Part shown: positions 42,382-53,625 of the stretch, one piece after another
How positions within the stretch are numbered: the first letter of the stretch is position 1
Layout: every line of letters begins with the position of its first letter
Source of the DNA: Adiantum capillus-veneris
Taxonomy: Eukaryota > Streptophyta > Polypodiopsida > Polypodiales > Pteridaceae
Reading direction: 5' to 3'
NCBI GenBank assembly: GCA_014529385.2
Contig: CM043950.1
Span: 77,975,435-78,039,434 of the forward strand
DNA length: 64,000 nucleotides
Position numbers and translations under genes: made by a program
The notes under the pieces: generated by a model
The model's input: the letters and a program-made list of their open reading frames with translations, nothing else
The model's database searches: none
What the model was told of the DNA's origin: nothing

Positions 42382-44160
42382 ATGGCTTTCTCTTATCCGG
42401 AGTTTCATGGAAGAAGTGATGAAGATGTGGAAGAATTTTTGGAAAAGATGGAGGTTGCCTGCATTAGCAACCAGATTCATGACCCTACGCAAATGTTACG
42501 CCTTCTCCAAATTTGTTTGAAGAGTGATGCACGAGTTTGGTCCAAGGCATTTGAAGAGGAGTTGCGTGCAGCAGATCCACCTATAAGATTGAGTTGGGAC
42601 AATCTAAGGCATGGATTGGAAGTGGAGTTTGTGAAGATAGAAGATCTTGACAAAGTGTGGCAAGAAGTACAAGGTTTGGTGCAGAAGGAAGGTGAGCCAG
42701 TAGATGCGTACATACGTAAGTTTTCATTGGCATGGGAGCGAATGTGCAAGGCTTTAGCACCACAGGTACCCCCGCCTGACATGATGAAGAAGGACAGGTT
42801 CTTGGCAGGTCTTTGGGAGAATATATGTTGGAGAGTGGAGCTAAAGAAGCCTAGGACATATGAGGATGCACTAGAGGTAGCAAGGAACAAAGAGTGGAAG
42901 CTGAGGAAAATGAGCCAGTTAGGGGTGGAGTCTTTGCCAATGAGGTCTGAATTTCATCCTATAGAGTCTTTACAAGGGCGCATGTCAGGGGTTCATCATG
43001 AACCAGTAGTTCCTGTTACTACTCAGGTTATGCCAGCAGTGGTCACTACAGCAGTGCAAGATGATGGGCTAAGGCAAGACATGAGGCAAATGGTAGATTT
43101 GATGAAGAATCTCAGCCTAAACATGCTAGGTCAAGTGGGAAATAATCGAGGTCGAGGGAGGTTTTCAAATCAGCAAGGAGGTGAAGAAAGGCCTAGGAAT
43201 GGTGTTGGACAAAGCAATGGTAGGTTTTGGAGGCAGACGCCCACATGTTACAATTGTGGAGAGTTGGGTCACATCAGCCCGCAATGTGATAAGCCACCAA
43301 GGATGGGGGGAGACATGTATCCATTGCCAAGACAGGTGCTAACTAGGTCAAATGATTATGGCATCGAAATTAAGGGAGACGAAGGAACCAGCGGATTAAC
43401 CCAGGAGGAAAAGGGAAAGACAAAAGTGCTAAGTGTAGTCACCTTGGAGAAGGCATCAAAGCTAGAGGATACATTAGTGATTCCTATTGGGGAGAGGACC
43501 ACAGAGGATAAGGAAGGAAGAAGTACCCCAGGTCCTAGTAAGAAGAAAGGAAAGAGCCATGAAGGCGAGGATGTCAAGGCCAAGAGGAAAATGAGAGCTC
43601 GTCGAAAGTTTCATGTTTCAGATTTTCCACTAGGGGATGGGCAATTAAGCTATGAATTGAAGGAGGATCTGACGAGCAGGAAGGCAGATGTTACTTTTGG
43701 GCAGCTTATAGAGATGGTGCCTAAGCTAAAGCGACAATGGAAGAGGATGGTTAACCCAATGGAGAAAGAGCCAGAGAGAGGTTCAGTGAAGGTGTTGGCA
43801 ATGGATGAGCTACCAGACATTTGTCCAATAGTAGATGTGTGGCATAAAAGGAAAAATTTGGGACAAGGTTATGTGGATGGCGGAGCCCAAATATGCGTCA
43901 TAACACACTCATACGTTGAGAAGATGGGTCTCACAGTGGCTGGGGTGTCAGGTTTTCGGATCAGATTGGCAAACCATCAAAAAGTAAAATGCTTGGGTGT
44001 TGTAAAGAGCTTAGAAGTGGAGGCATATGATGCAAAGGCAGTGGTTGATTTTCATGTGATGCCAGCAGGGTTGGGAGCATATCCTATTATACTGGGAAGA
44101 CCATGGTTACGTGCAGTGGGAGCTGTTCAAGATTGGCGACATGGTACGATTAGCCTCTAG
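42382..44160 (+). pseudogene. Tat-1 Gag and protease
   Basis: The chosen start is the ATG at 42382 (MAFSYPEFHGRSDEDVEEFL); an in-frame ATG at 42325 also exists. The Gag capsid-like region carries the usual W-E-x-M and Y-x-R-K-F segments. The zinc knuckle is CYNCGELGHISPQC (~43244-43285). The protease has GYVDGGAQICVI, so D-G-G replaces D-S/T-G, followed by ILGRPWLRAVGAVQDWR. TAG at 44158-44160 follows ISL and the same frame continues, so the polyprotein is interrupted once here (a Gln codon is likely ancestral). Confidence 0.88.
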
Positions 44161-45564
44161 GGAAAGACAGGTACCAAGAAGCTTTATAATATGGACACAA
44201 GGAAACGATTAGAGGAGCTTTATGAAGATGAGGATGAGTCTAGTGATGAAGACTCTTCCACGGTGACAGATGAGGATAGTGATAGCACTACCAACAGTGA
44301 TGAGGATGCTGATGTTGCATTTCTTTTGATGGACAAAGAAATTCAGGAGATTGGTTTAGTTGCATTTGCGAATCAGGTTGAAGATGAAAGTGAAGGGCCT
44401 TATGAAGTGATTGAAGGGCTGATGCAAACCAAGGTTGAGTTGTCAAAGAAGCAGGAATTAATGACGCAAATGATTAGTGGAGACCTCTCAGCTATGGAGA
44501 AGGATATATATTTGCACATGCTGGCTAGTTTTCCTGATTTGTTCATTACTTCATATGAAGAGATTAGAGGGTTCAAGGGTGAAGAGATGCATATAGAGCT
44601 GAAAGAAGGTGCTAAGCCAGTGCGTCAAAGGCTAAGAAGGATGGGTCAAGAGAAAATGGAAGCCTTGCGGGTAGAGGTGGACAAGTTATTGAAGGCAGGG
44701 TTCATAGTTCTAGTGGAGACTACAAAATGGGTGAGTCCAGTAGTAGTCAGTCCAAAGAAGGATGGGAAGTGGAGAATTTGTGTAGATTTTAAACCCTTAA
44801 ATGCAGCCACTAAGAAGAACCCATATCCTCTTCCATTCATTGATCAGATCTTGGATTCAGTGGCAGGTTATGAGAGGTACAGTGTGTGTGATGGTTTTTC
44901 AGGCTATTTTCAATTGAAGATTGCTCTTAAAGACCTCACAAAGACAACATTTATTACGCCATGGGGCTGCTATTGCTACACAGTGTTGCCGTTTGGGTTG
45001 TCAAATGGACCATCTTTCTATCAAGAAAGAGCAAATTGGGTGCTGGAACCATTCATTGGTAGTTGTGTTAAGGCTTTTATGGATGACTTCTGTGTTTATA
45101 GCAGTAGGACTGAACACCATGAGAAGCTGCAGATGGTATTGGCTCGATATGATGAATGTGGAGGACAACTAAATCCAAAGAAATGTCATCTAGCACAGCC
45201 AAGGGTGAAGCTATTGGGCCATATGGTGTCAGAAAATGGCATTGAGGCTGATCCAGATAAGGTGAAGTCTATTATTCTTCTTCCATCACCTATGAGTACG
45301 AAGCAATTGGCAACCTTTATACACAAAGTGAAGTACATGGCATGGTTTATTCCATTGTCTTCGCAGCTTCTTTATCCATTACAGCAAGTGGAAAAGCATG
45401 ATCCATTGCAATGGGATGACAAGTGTGAAGAAGTGTTTCAAGAGGTGAAAGAGGTGTTAGGGGGGTTGTCAGCCATGCAGGCTCCTGATTGGGAGAAAGT
45501 TTTTTATGTAAATCCATCAGTAGGGGATGATGCCATTGGAGCCATGCTATTTCAAAAGGGGTAG
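44161..45564 (+). pseudogene. Tat-1 reverse transcriptase and first RNase H start
   Basis: In the same frame as Gag-protease. It opens with an acidic linker, then RT: KPVRQRLRRM, WRICVDFKPLNAATKKNPYP, CDGFSGYFQLK, LPFGLSNGPSFYQ and the catalytic FMDDFCVYS (F-x-D-D form). LLGHMVSENGIEADPDKV is present as in all Ty3 RTs. Tether and first RNase H begin with YVNPSVGDDAIGAML. TAG at 45562-45564 interrupts at FQKG-stop-GSHY. Confidence 0.9.
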
Positions 45565-47733
45565 GGCAGCCATTATATGAGGCCAGTGTATTGTGCAAGC
45601 CGAGTGAAGTTGGTAGCGGAGAGAAAGTTATCTGAAGTAGAGCTAGTGATGGCCAGTGTAATATTTGCTTGTCGACGATTTCTTCATTACTTGCTACCAC
45701 GGCCTTTTGTTTTCTTGAAGAGTTATGCCTTTTTGCCACAGTTAATTAATGGTATTAACATGTCAAATGTGGTGAAGAAATGGGTAATTGAGCTGCAAGA
45801 GTTTGAGTTCTCTTTTCTAGTGGAAGAAAGTACAAGGGCTACCCTAGCTGATTTGTTGACCTACAAGGAGAATCCCCTTATTGTTAAGGAAGAGGTGGTG
45901 AGAAAGGTAGTTGAAGAAGTGCCACAGATCAGCAATGCACATGTGTTGTTCTTTGATGGTTCATACAGAAAGAGCCACGATGCAGCTTCAGGGGGTATAG
46001 CACTTTATGATCCAGAGGGGAAGCTAGTATGCAAGAGAGGGTTCAAATTGGATGCGCATAGTAACAATGAGGCTGAATATGCTACATTGGAAGCCAGATT
46101 ACACATTTGTTTGAAGCATGGGGTTCGAAGGTTGAGTATAAAAGGTGATGCCTTGTTAGTGGTGAAGCAAGTGTTGGGTGTGTGGAAGAGCAAGAACACC
46201 TCATTGAAGGAAATGTGCTTCAAAATTAAAGGCCTGTTAAAAAAGTTTGAAGCATGGAGTATCAGACACATTGAACGTGCTCTAAATGGAGAGGCACATG
46301 AAGCAGCTCAAGGCATGATTGGGGAGCTATTTGTGTTGAGGACCACTTTACCTCTTTATCATGGCCGAGAAAGTTTGGCTCAAGAAGAGGAGTTTTTGCT
46401 AACAGGAATCATTCCAAAGGAGATTCAGAAGTCTATGAAGTATGGCTTTGTGCGTAGAGCATACAGGTACAAATTGATTGGTGATGTCTTATACATGAAA
46501 GGGGCTGATCTTGTGTTGAGACGTGTACCTTGGCGGGAGGAGCTTTACAGAGTGTTGGAAGAGAATCACGAAGGCGCATGTGGTGGCCATTTTGCTCTAA
46601 AGATCACCTTGCATAAGATTTTGCAAGAGGGGTATGTATGGCCTAGTTTGCACAAGGATGTTCACCATTGGTGTAGGTCTTGCAATAGGTGTCAAGCATT
46701 TGGGAAGAGAGTGTTGAAGCCAGAGCTACGAAAAACCATTATGGCGTTTGATGTGTTTGAAAAGTGGGGGATTGATGCAATAGGCCCGTTACCTATCACA
46801 AGCAGGGGCAAAAGCTATATCTTGACGGCAGTGGACTATCTTTCTAGATGGGCAGAGGCTATAGCAGTAAAACAGATCACTGCAAAGGATGTGGCAAAAT
46901 TTGTGTATGATGAAATATGTTGCAAGTTTGGGGTGCCACTGGAGTTACTTTCAGATAAGGGGCCAGGATTTAGAGCTAAACTGCTAGACTTCTTATGCAC
47001 AAAGATGAAGATTAGGCACCAGCATACCACTCCTTATTACCCGCAGTGTAATGGCTTGAATGAAAGATTCAATGGTGAGTTGGTACAGATTCTTTCGAAA
47101 GTGACAGAGCACCAAGATAAGAATTGGGATTTGGAATTGCCTAGTGCATTATGGGCTTACCGTACTTCGGTAAAGACAGGTACAGGGTTTACTCCATTTC
47201 ATTTGGTGTATGGAAAGGAAGCACTATTGCCTGTGGAGGTAGAGTTGCCTGCGGTCAAGATGTTAGAGAAGTTGCTTGGGCTGCCTAGTGATGCATTCAA
47301 AGAGAGGCTCTTGCAGTTACAAGAGGTCCAGTTGGATAGGATGAGCGCATTGGAGCATTATGGGCAGATGCAGGATGAGGCTTTGACAAAGATAAATGAA
47401 AAGGTCAAAAGTAAGGGTATCAAGAAACATGACTTGGTTCTGCGCAACAACAGTAAGCTGGATAGCACCTTCCAAAAGAAGTTTCAAATTAAGTGGGAAG
47501 GCCCTTTCAAGGTAGTAGAGTGTTTTCCAAATGGCACATATCAGCTGGCTAACTTGGATGGTGTTCTACATAAGTCAAGGGTAAATGGGTTGCGTCTTAA
47601 GTTGTATCATGCCAGGTTGATGATGGTGGAGCAAGATGAGTTTTCTGAAGAGCGAGTGATGTCTGTGAGGGATGAGGAGACCTGTGATGCGGCGAGTCTC
47701 ATATCTCTCTTTGCTGCTGCTGATCATGAATGA
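45565..47733 (+). pseudogene. Tat-1 first RNase H end, second (archaeal-type) RNase H and integrase
   Basis: The same frame runs to TGA at 47731-47733. The first RNase H ends near LPQLINGINM. A second RNase H follows with FFDGSYRK, NNEAEYATLEA, KGDALLVVKQV and HIERALNGEAHEAA, the arrangement typical of the Tat lineage. Integrase has the zinc domain (NHEGACGGHFA, CRSCNRCQAFG), D in GIDAIGPLP, D in LLSDKGPGF and E in NGLNERFNGEL, then a C-terminal WEGPFKVVECFPNGTYQL. All catalytic residues look intact. Confidence 0.92.
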
Positions 47734-47744
47734 TCTAGCAGGCT

Positions 47745-47754
47745 AGGGGATGGG
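47745..47754 (+). promoter_or_regulatory. Tat-1 polypurine tract
   Basis: AGGGGATGGG lies seven bases before the 3' LTR. Confidence 0.75.
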
Positions 47755-47761
47755 CAAATTA

Positions 47762-48896
47762 TGTCAGGAGTTTTTTGGAGCAAGGGATTGCGCATATGTA
47801 CATACCCATGCATGGTGCATCAAATAAAGTATTGCCCATTTTCCAGAGCCAGGTGGTTACGTAGGGCCCACATGTGTACAGGTAGGACACCATGTACATA
47901 GTGCATCGATTTTCATCGTTACTAGTACCATTGTGTTTTTCTACAATAAGGAGGAGTTGGTAGCGCGTAAAACTTCTCGAGGAAGCTATCCGCGGGCCGA
48001 CGACATGAGGTCAGCAGGTGCGTCAGATGGCATCTAGTGGCGTCAGGAGGGCGAACGAGGTCAATATTTGCACGCAGATGAGGACGGACACAACGTGGGT
48101 GTTTGCTTGTGAGAATTATGCAGAAAGGTCATCATGAGGACCTTTTTTTGGGGCCACTTCACATGGTGGCGAGGTGCATTATTGGAAAAAAGCTGAGTGC
48201 CAGGTGTGCGAATGATGCAAAAAGGTGACAACTATGCACTGCGAGGTCAGTTTTTGGCCTGTTCGGGGTCCATTTGAGGTCATCTAAAAGGCCAAGGGTG
48301 CCCAACTAAAAATTCTAAGTGTGGGAACTGAAAAAACTGAGAGAAGACCAGAAAAAACGTGGAGAAGAGAGGAGGAACAGCCGCAAGTGTGTTTTTGCCC
48401 ATTTTGGAGCCTGTTTTGGCCGTAAACTGCTCATCCGAGGTCGGATTTGAGCACTTTGACATTGTAGACTAGGGTTTTGGGCCGTTCCGGACGCGATGGC
48501 GCTGTCCATTTTGCCAAATTCCTCACTCTTTTTCTGCTGTTTTTCTGTGTAAGTTTCTCCTATGAGCGAAGCTTCTGCTCCAGTTTGTGATTGTATCTGG
48601 TATCTTTTACCCATATTTTGTGAGCTGTTTGCCCCATTGGTATTGGCCCAAGCTCATTTGTATCTAAAAATTAGAAATTCTCCTCTTTTGAGCTGAGTTT
48701 TTGGGTGTGTGTGTGTGTGTGTGTGTGGAGTGGGCAAGTGGATAGTCTCTCTCTTCTCACTCCAGAGGTGTGTTTCCTGTCTCGGCCAGGTGTGTTGTGT
48801 AACCCGAGTGGTGCCCCATAGTGTGTGTGTGTATCTTCCCAAGAGTGTGTGTTGGGTCGTTATAGAGGCGCTGTGTGTGTTTTCATCCCGCTCACA
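47762..48896 (+). repeat. Tat-1 3' LTR
   Basis: A copy of 40099-41239. Differences seen are mostly transitions. It is followed by GCGG (48897-48900). Confidence 0.93.
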
Positions 48897-49446
48897 GCGG
48901 TTACAGCATACAGTGGGAAATTTGTGGATGTATGACTTTGTGGGAAGTCTATGTATTGTCACATTTACTGCAGCCTTTGTTGAGGGTCGATGAGGTTTTA
49001 TTGAGCTGGGGGATTGTCGAATGTTGAGATCCTTTCGATGATACAGGTCTTGGAGCGATCCCTCGAGCACCCTTAGATAGGCAGCTAGGATGTATTGACT
49101 GTGAAATAGACAATTGGGATTGCATATTTTACTGTACTGCCGATGAGCCATTGTCGCAGTCTATGCTTATAGGACAGTGATGACAGGATAGTGAGAGACA
49201 GTACAGGTGCAGGACAGGTTTACCCATAGCTTACAGTGTTAGAGAGACAGTGGTTTTTTGAGCTATTTTTTGGTCTATTTTTTGAGTACACCAAAGCCAT
49301 TTTACAAAGGAGACTCTGCCAAAATTTCTGCAGAATCTGAAGCTTTCTTGGTTCATTTGACAGGTTGATATTGGTTCAGAGGTCAGTTTGCAGGGGAAAC
49401 TCTGCCGAATTTTTCCCAGGAAAGTAAACTACTTTAAAGCATAGCT

Positions 49447-50742
49447 ATGGCTAGATCACTAGACACTGCTCTTTAAAATATCAAGAAGCTGGATGGAACC
49501 AATTTCCCATTGTGGAAGAAGTAGATTTGGCACGTGTTGGTACAAAAGAAACAGATGAAGCCTATAAAGATCAAGGGGATAAAACCAGAAGATATGGACG
49601 AAGATGAATGGAGCGAAAAGGATGAATTGGCACTTTCTACCATTATGATGACTTTGGCAGAAAGCGTTTACTTCAATGTAGCAGACAAGATGTCGGCTTA
49701 TGAAGCATGGAAAAAGCTGAGTGATCCTTATGAGAAGCAGAGTGAAACTTCACATGTATACTGGCTTAAAAAGCTTGTTGACTTGAAGATGAAAGAAGGG
49801 ACACCTATGTCCAATCATCTGAATGAATTCAACACCATCTACAATCAGTTGTCAGCTCAAGGTGTCAAGTTTGATGAACCTGTTAGATCTATGTTCCTGT
49901 TGATCACATTGCCAGAAAGTTTGGACACTTTTCGCACAGCTTTGAGTAATTCTGCACCTTCAGATGGTTTGACCATAGCAGGTGTAGAAGGCAGTCTGCT
50001 TACTAAAGAAACCAACAGAAAGACAATGGACAAAGGCAAAAGAACAGCCTTAGTTGTCAGGGGAAGGACCAAAGAAAAGTACAAAGGTGGAAAGAGGAAT
50101 CAATCTCGTAGCAAGTCCCGCAGTGCTAAAGGCAAGAGTGACATAGACTGTGACCATTGTGGCAAGAAGGGTCACATGAAAAGAGACTGCAGAGAATGGA
50201 AAGAAGAAAAAGGCAAAGAGAAAGATGAAGACCATGGTGAGAAGAACAAGTCCTCAGTGAAGATTCAAGAAATAAATGTGACAAACATTGTTGTAGAGGA
50301 TGACAGTCTAGTGTCAGGAGACATCTACTTCTTGAAGAATACAATGGACTCACCTCTTCTTACAGCATTTGATGGACATGCACTCAGTGACTGGATTATA
50401 GACTCAGGGGCATCACTTCATGTGTCTCCAAACAAGGAGTGGTTTACCTCTTATGTGACCACTAAAGATCATGTTCAGCTAGTCAATGGGCAGACATGTG
50501 AGATCTTAGGTGTTGGAGATGTTCAATTGAAGTTTCAGAATGGCTCTTCTTTCACGCTGAAGAATGTGAAACATGTTCCCGCAATTACAAAGAGCCTGAT
50601 CAGCATAGGTTTACTTGATGATACTGGCTACGTCACCACTTTTGGACAGAACATGTGGAAGATATCCAAGGGTTCTATGACAGTAGCACATGGAGTAAAA
50701 TCTGGAGGACTTTACATGATTTATGTATCAAATGTCTCTTAA
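49447..50742 (+). pseudogene. Copia-3 Gag and protease
   Basis: The start is the ATG at 49447 (MARSLDTAL). TAA at 49474-49476 and TAG at 49522-49524 break it within the first 26 codons, then it is open to TAA at 50740-50742 (AAA in Copia-2). The Gag core contains AYEAWKKLSDPYEKQS. The zinc knuckle is CDHCGKKGHMKRDC. The protease has an intact DSGASLHVS. The block matches Copia-2 from VSGDIYFLK onward, while Copia-2 lacks everything before it. Confidence 0.9.
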
Positions 50743-51130
50743 AATGTAATCAATGTAACCGAGCAGCCGAACGTTTCTTTGTGGCATAGCAGGTTAGGAC
50801 ATATGTCCAAGAAGGGAATGGAAATCTTGTCTCGTTCTGGTTATTTTCCTGGCTTTTCATTTAATGATTTTGAATTCTGTGAACATTGTCTGTATAGTAA
50901 GCAAACACAGCAGCCACATAAGCATAGAAGCAGTAGAAGAGATACACAGTTGGCACTTGTTCATAGTGATTTGTGTGGACCTAGCCTATCCTATCTCTAG
51001 GGGGAGCTTCTTACTTTATGACATTTATAGATGATTACTCAAGGAAAGTACGGGTTTACTTTCTCAAGCACAAGGATGAAGCGATCACCGAGGGCATGGT
51101 ACATGGAAGCTAGTTAAATTACCACATCTG
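50743..51130 (+). pseudogene. Copia-3 integrase remnant
   Basis: The zinc region (LWHSRLGHMSKKG, CEHCLYSKQ) and the first catalytic Asp block (LVHSDLCGP) are present to TAG near 51000. After a frameshift, YFMTFIDDYSRKV is readable. Then the remaining core, including the second Asp and the Glu, is missing. The sequence jumps to scrambled text resembling RT fragments before RT proper. Confidence 0.85.
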
Positions 51131-51721
51131 CATAAAAACCAGACATGGAAGCTAGTTAAATTACCACAGGGAAAAAAGGCTCTACCTTGTAAATGGGTTT
51201 ACAGGTATAAGATCACCGCTCATGATAGTCAGCCAAAGTACAAAGCAAGGCTTGTTGCCAAGGGCTTTAAGAAAGAACAAGGCATTGACTTTGATGAAGT
51301 CTTCTCTCCAGTGGTCAAGATGACTACATTGAGATGCTTTCTTGCATTGATTGCCATATTAGATTTGGTGTTGCACCAAATGGATGTCAAGACAGCGTTC
51401 TTGCATGGTGATTTAGATGTGGAAATTTACATGCAGTAGCCAGAAGGGTTTTTTGAGAAAGGCAAGGAAGATTTGGTATGCCAGTTGTTAAAGAGTCTTT
51501 ATGGCTTAAAAAAATCACCGAGGGCCTGGTACCATAAGTTCCACAAGTTTATGATTTCTCAAGGCTACAAACGTAGTGAGTTCGATCATTGTCTATATAC
51601 AAGGAAGGCTAAGGATGGCAGTTGGCTGGTCCTTATTTTGTATGTGGATGACATGTTGATTGGCTGGCAAGCACTTGGAAGAAATTTCAGCTTTGAAGTC
51701 AAAGATGGCAAAATCGTTTGA
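51131..51721 (+). pseudogene. Copia-3 reverse transcriptase, first part
   Basis: The frame contains [48 protein letters not shown], then TAG at 51437-51439, YGLKKSPRAWYHK and YVDDMLI. The TAG is at the same codon as in Copia-2. After YVDDMLI a one-base insertion relative to Copia-2 shifts the frame. Confidence 0.88.
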
Positions 51722-52580
51722 CATGAAAGACATGGGTGAGGCAAGTCATATACTTGGTATGCGCATTGAGAGAGACAGATCAAAGAAGTTGATTTGGTTA
51801 TCTCAAACAGAGCATATTGACAAGGTTTTGCAACGTTTCAATATGGAGAAGGGAAAGGCATTGAGTGTTCCATTCCCACCATATGTGAAACTTAGCAAAC
51901 AAGATTGTCCTGTGTCTGAGGAAGAACAAGCTGAAATGGATAAGATTCCATCTGCATCTACAGTGGGTAGTTTGATGTATGCAATGATTGCTACTCGCCC
52001 AGACATTGCATTTGCAGTGGGAGTAGTAAGTCGATACATGTCAAACCCAGGCAAGAAACATTGGAAGGCAGTGAAAGGAATATTGAGATGCTTGAAAGCT
52101 ACAAAGAGTATGCGTATATGCTATGGGAGTCAGGAGCTAAGTGTAAAGGGTTTTACAGACTCAGATTATGAAAGTGACTTAGACAACCGAAGGTCTACAT
52201 CAGGGTATGTCTTTACATTGGCTGGTGGAGTAGTATCATGGCGTTCTAGATTACAATATTGTGTTACTCAATCTACAATAGAGGCTGAATATGTTGCCGC
52301 ATTAGAGGCATGCAAAGAATCAATTTGGCTTAATCGACTAGTAATAGATTTGGGAATCAAAGAAGAGATGCCTGTGCTATATTGTGATAGTCAGAGTGCT
52401 ATACAATTGGCTCGCAATCCAGTTTATCACTCAAATACAAAGCATGTGGATGTGAAGTATCATTTCATCAGGGAAATGCTCAAGGATAAGCAAATTCAGC
52501 TTGTCAAAGTTCACACCACATAAAATCTTGCTGATCTACTTACAAAAGGACTTCCCTCAGAGAGCTTTGCGCATTTTTGC
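51660..52580 (+). pseudogene. Copia-3 RT end and RNase H
   Basis: Frame-shifted continuation of RT: KHLEEISALKSKMAKSFDM, GEASHILGMRIERD and GSLMYAMIATRPDIAF. It then enters RNase H with FTDSDYESD, IEAEYVAA, YCDSQSAIQLARNP and VDVKYHFIRE. TAA at 52521-52523 replaces the Glu codon of Copia-2, and the coding trace continues to LLTKGLPSESFAHFC before fading into the 3' untranslated part. Confidence 0.88.
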
Positions 52581-52691
52581 AAAGCAGTTAGGTGTGGGGT
52601 AGTACATCACTTCTCTACATCTCTTATATATTAGCTTGTATAGTAGCTTCTCTCACACTTAAAGTTCCACATTGGACTTTAAGTGGGACGT

Positions 52692-52882
52692 TGTTGGGGT
52701 ATAAAGCCCAATGTGGTCGCCCGGGTAAGTTGGCGGGCCGCCACGTATGTACACATATTCTTTGTAAAAACCTAATGAGAACTCACTATGCTCTACACAT
52801 TAGAACAGAGCGAATTCACCATATCCTCGTGCCCTTCTTCTCGTACTCTCTCTTGCGTCGCACTTCCGCTCGTACTCCTTCA
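52692..52882 (+). repeat. Copia-3 3' LTR
   Basis: This 191-bp copy of 39347-39537 has about 20 differences by eye. Confidence 0.93.
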
Positions 52883-53625
52883 CACACTAACAATCTGCAC
52901 GCACGAGGAGATAGAGAGACTCACTTGAACAATTATCGCTTGAGGAATTAAGTAAAACAATTTTATGTGTGATTATAATGAAAATCTGAATATACATCTT
53001 GAGTAATTGTATGTGTGTTATGCGTGTGCGCAATATGTTGCATGTTTGCCTGTAAGAGCTTGCAAAAGACGATATCAAAGTTTAGTCAAAGCTTATTCAT
53101 CAGGTGTCATAGTTTTCACATAGAATATATGCTTGAAAGTGCTAATATTTGTATATTTATATAAACAATTACATGCACGTAAATACACTTAAGATAGGTC
53201 AAGAGAGTTAATTAAACAAAGAAATTTTGTTTTGGATTTTGTAGTGCATTGTACTAATAGAAAAATCATGATTGGTTAAACACTCGACTGTCGTGATCTA
53301 GGTCATGGATTTGAGTGCGGTCAAGCGACCTTGGTAACGTTCAAGGACGTGTTTGTCATTTTCCACGAGATTTGTGCGAGTTGTCCAAAAAACAAATCAT
53401 GTATACATCGTGCAAGTGTGTTGTAAGGGACTTTAAAGACCTCATCTTACTTACTTTTTCTGTTTGAAGGAGCTCAAGGCTTTAGTGACTAGTCAACCAT
53501 TGTTGCATGGATTGAATAGGTAAAGTTTAGTTTAAACTATTCTTTTGAGCGAGGTTTAATTTCGTGTGTTTGCATAAGTCTGACTTGAGTTCATTTAGTC
53601 ATTGTTGTGAGGCTAAAATTATATG
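52883..53625. other. Unassigned DNA between Copia-3 and the TTAA element
   Basis: No gene or repeat was recognised. Confidence 0.5.

Larger units (their letters stand above)
40099..48896 (+). mobile_element. Tat-1: Ty3/gypsy Tat-like element with two RNase H domains
   Basis: LTRs of ~1.14 kb (40099-41239 and 47762-48896) are near identical (about 13 differences by eye, ~99%). The interior encodes Gag, protease, RT, RNase H, a second RNase H and integrase in one frame (42382-47733) with only two TAG codons. It lies inside the leader of Copia-3 and is the youngest insertion in the window. Such a copy could have been active recently, or be mobilised by an intact relative. Confidence 0.93.
39347..52882 (+). 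mobile_element. Copia-3: Ty1/copia retrotransposon with nested Tat-1
   Basis: 191-bp LTRs lie at 39347-39537 and 52692-52882. The flanking bases CACAT and CACAC are a near-match TSD inside a CA repeat. Leader 39552-49446 is interrupted by Tat-1 (40099-48896), and coding runs 49447-52580. By eye the LTRs differ at about 20 positions (~89-90% identity), so it is the oldest dated element here, consistent with hosting the younger Tat-1. Most of the integrase core is deleted. Confidence 0.92.

Noticed and set aside
39347-52882. Two independent copia elements, one at each LTR
   Set aside because: The leader halves on either side of Tat-1 fit one element and the flanks are near-match TSDs, so one interrupted element is simpler.
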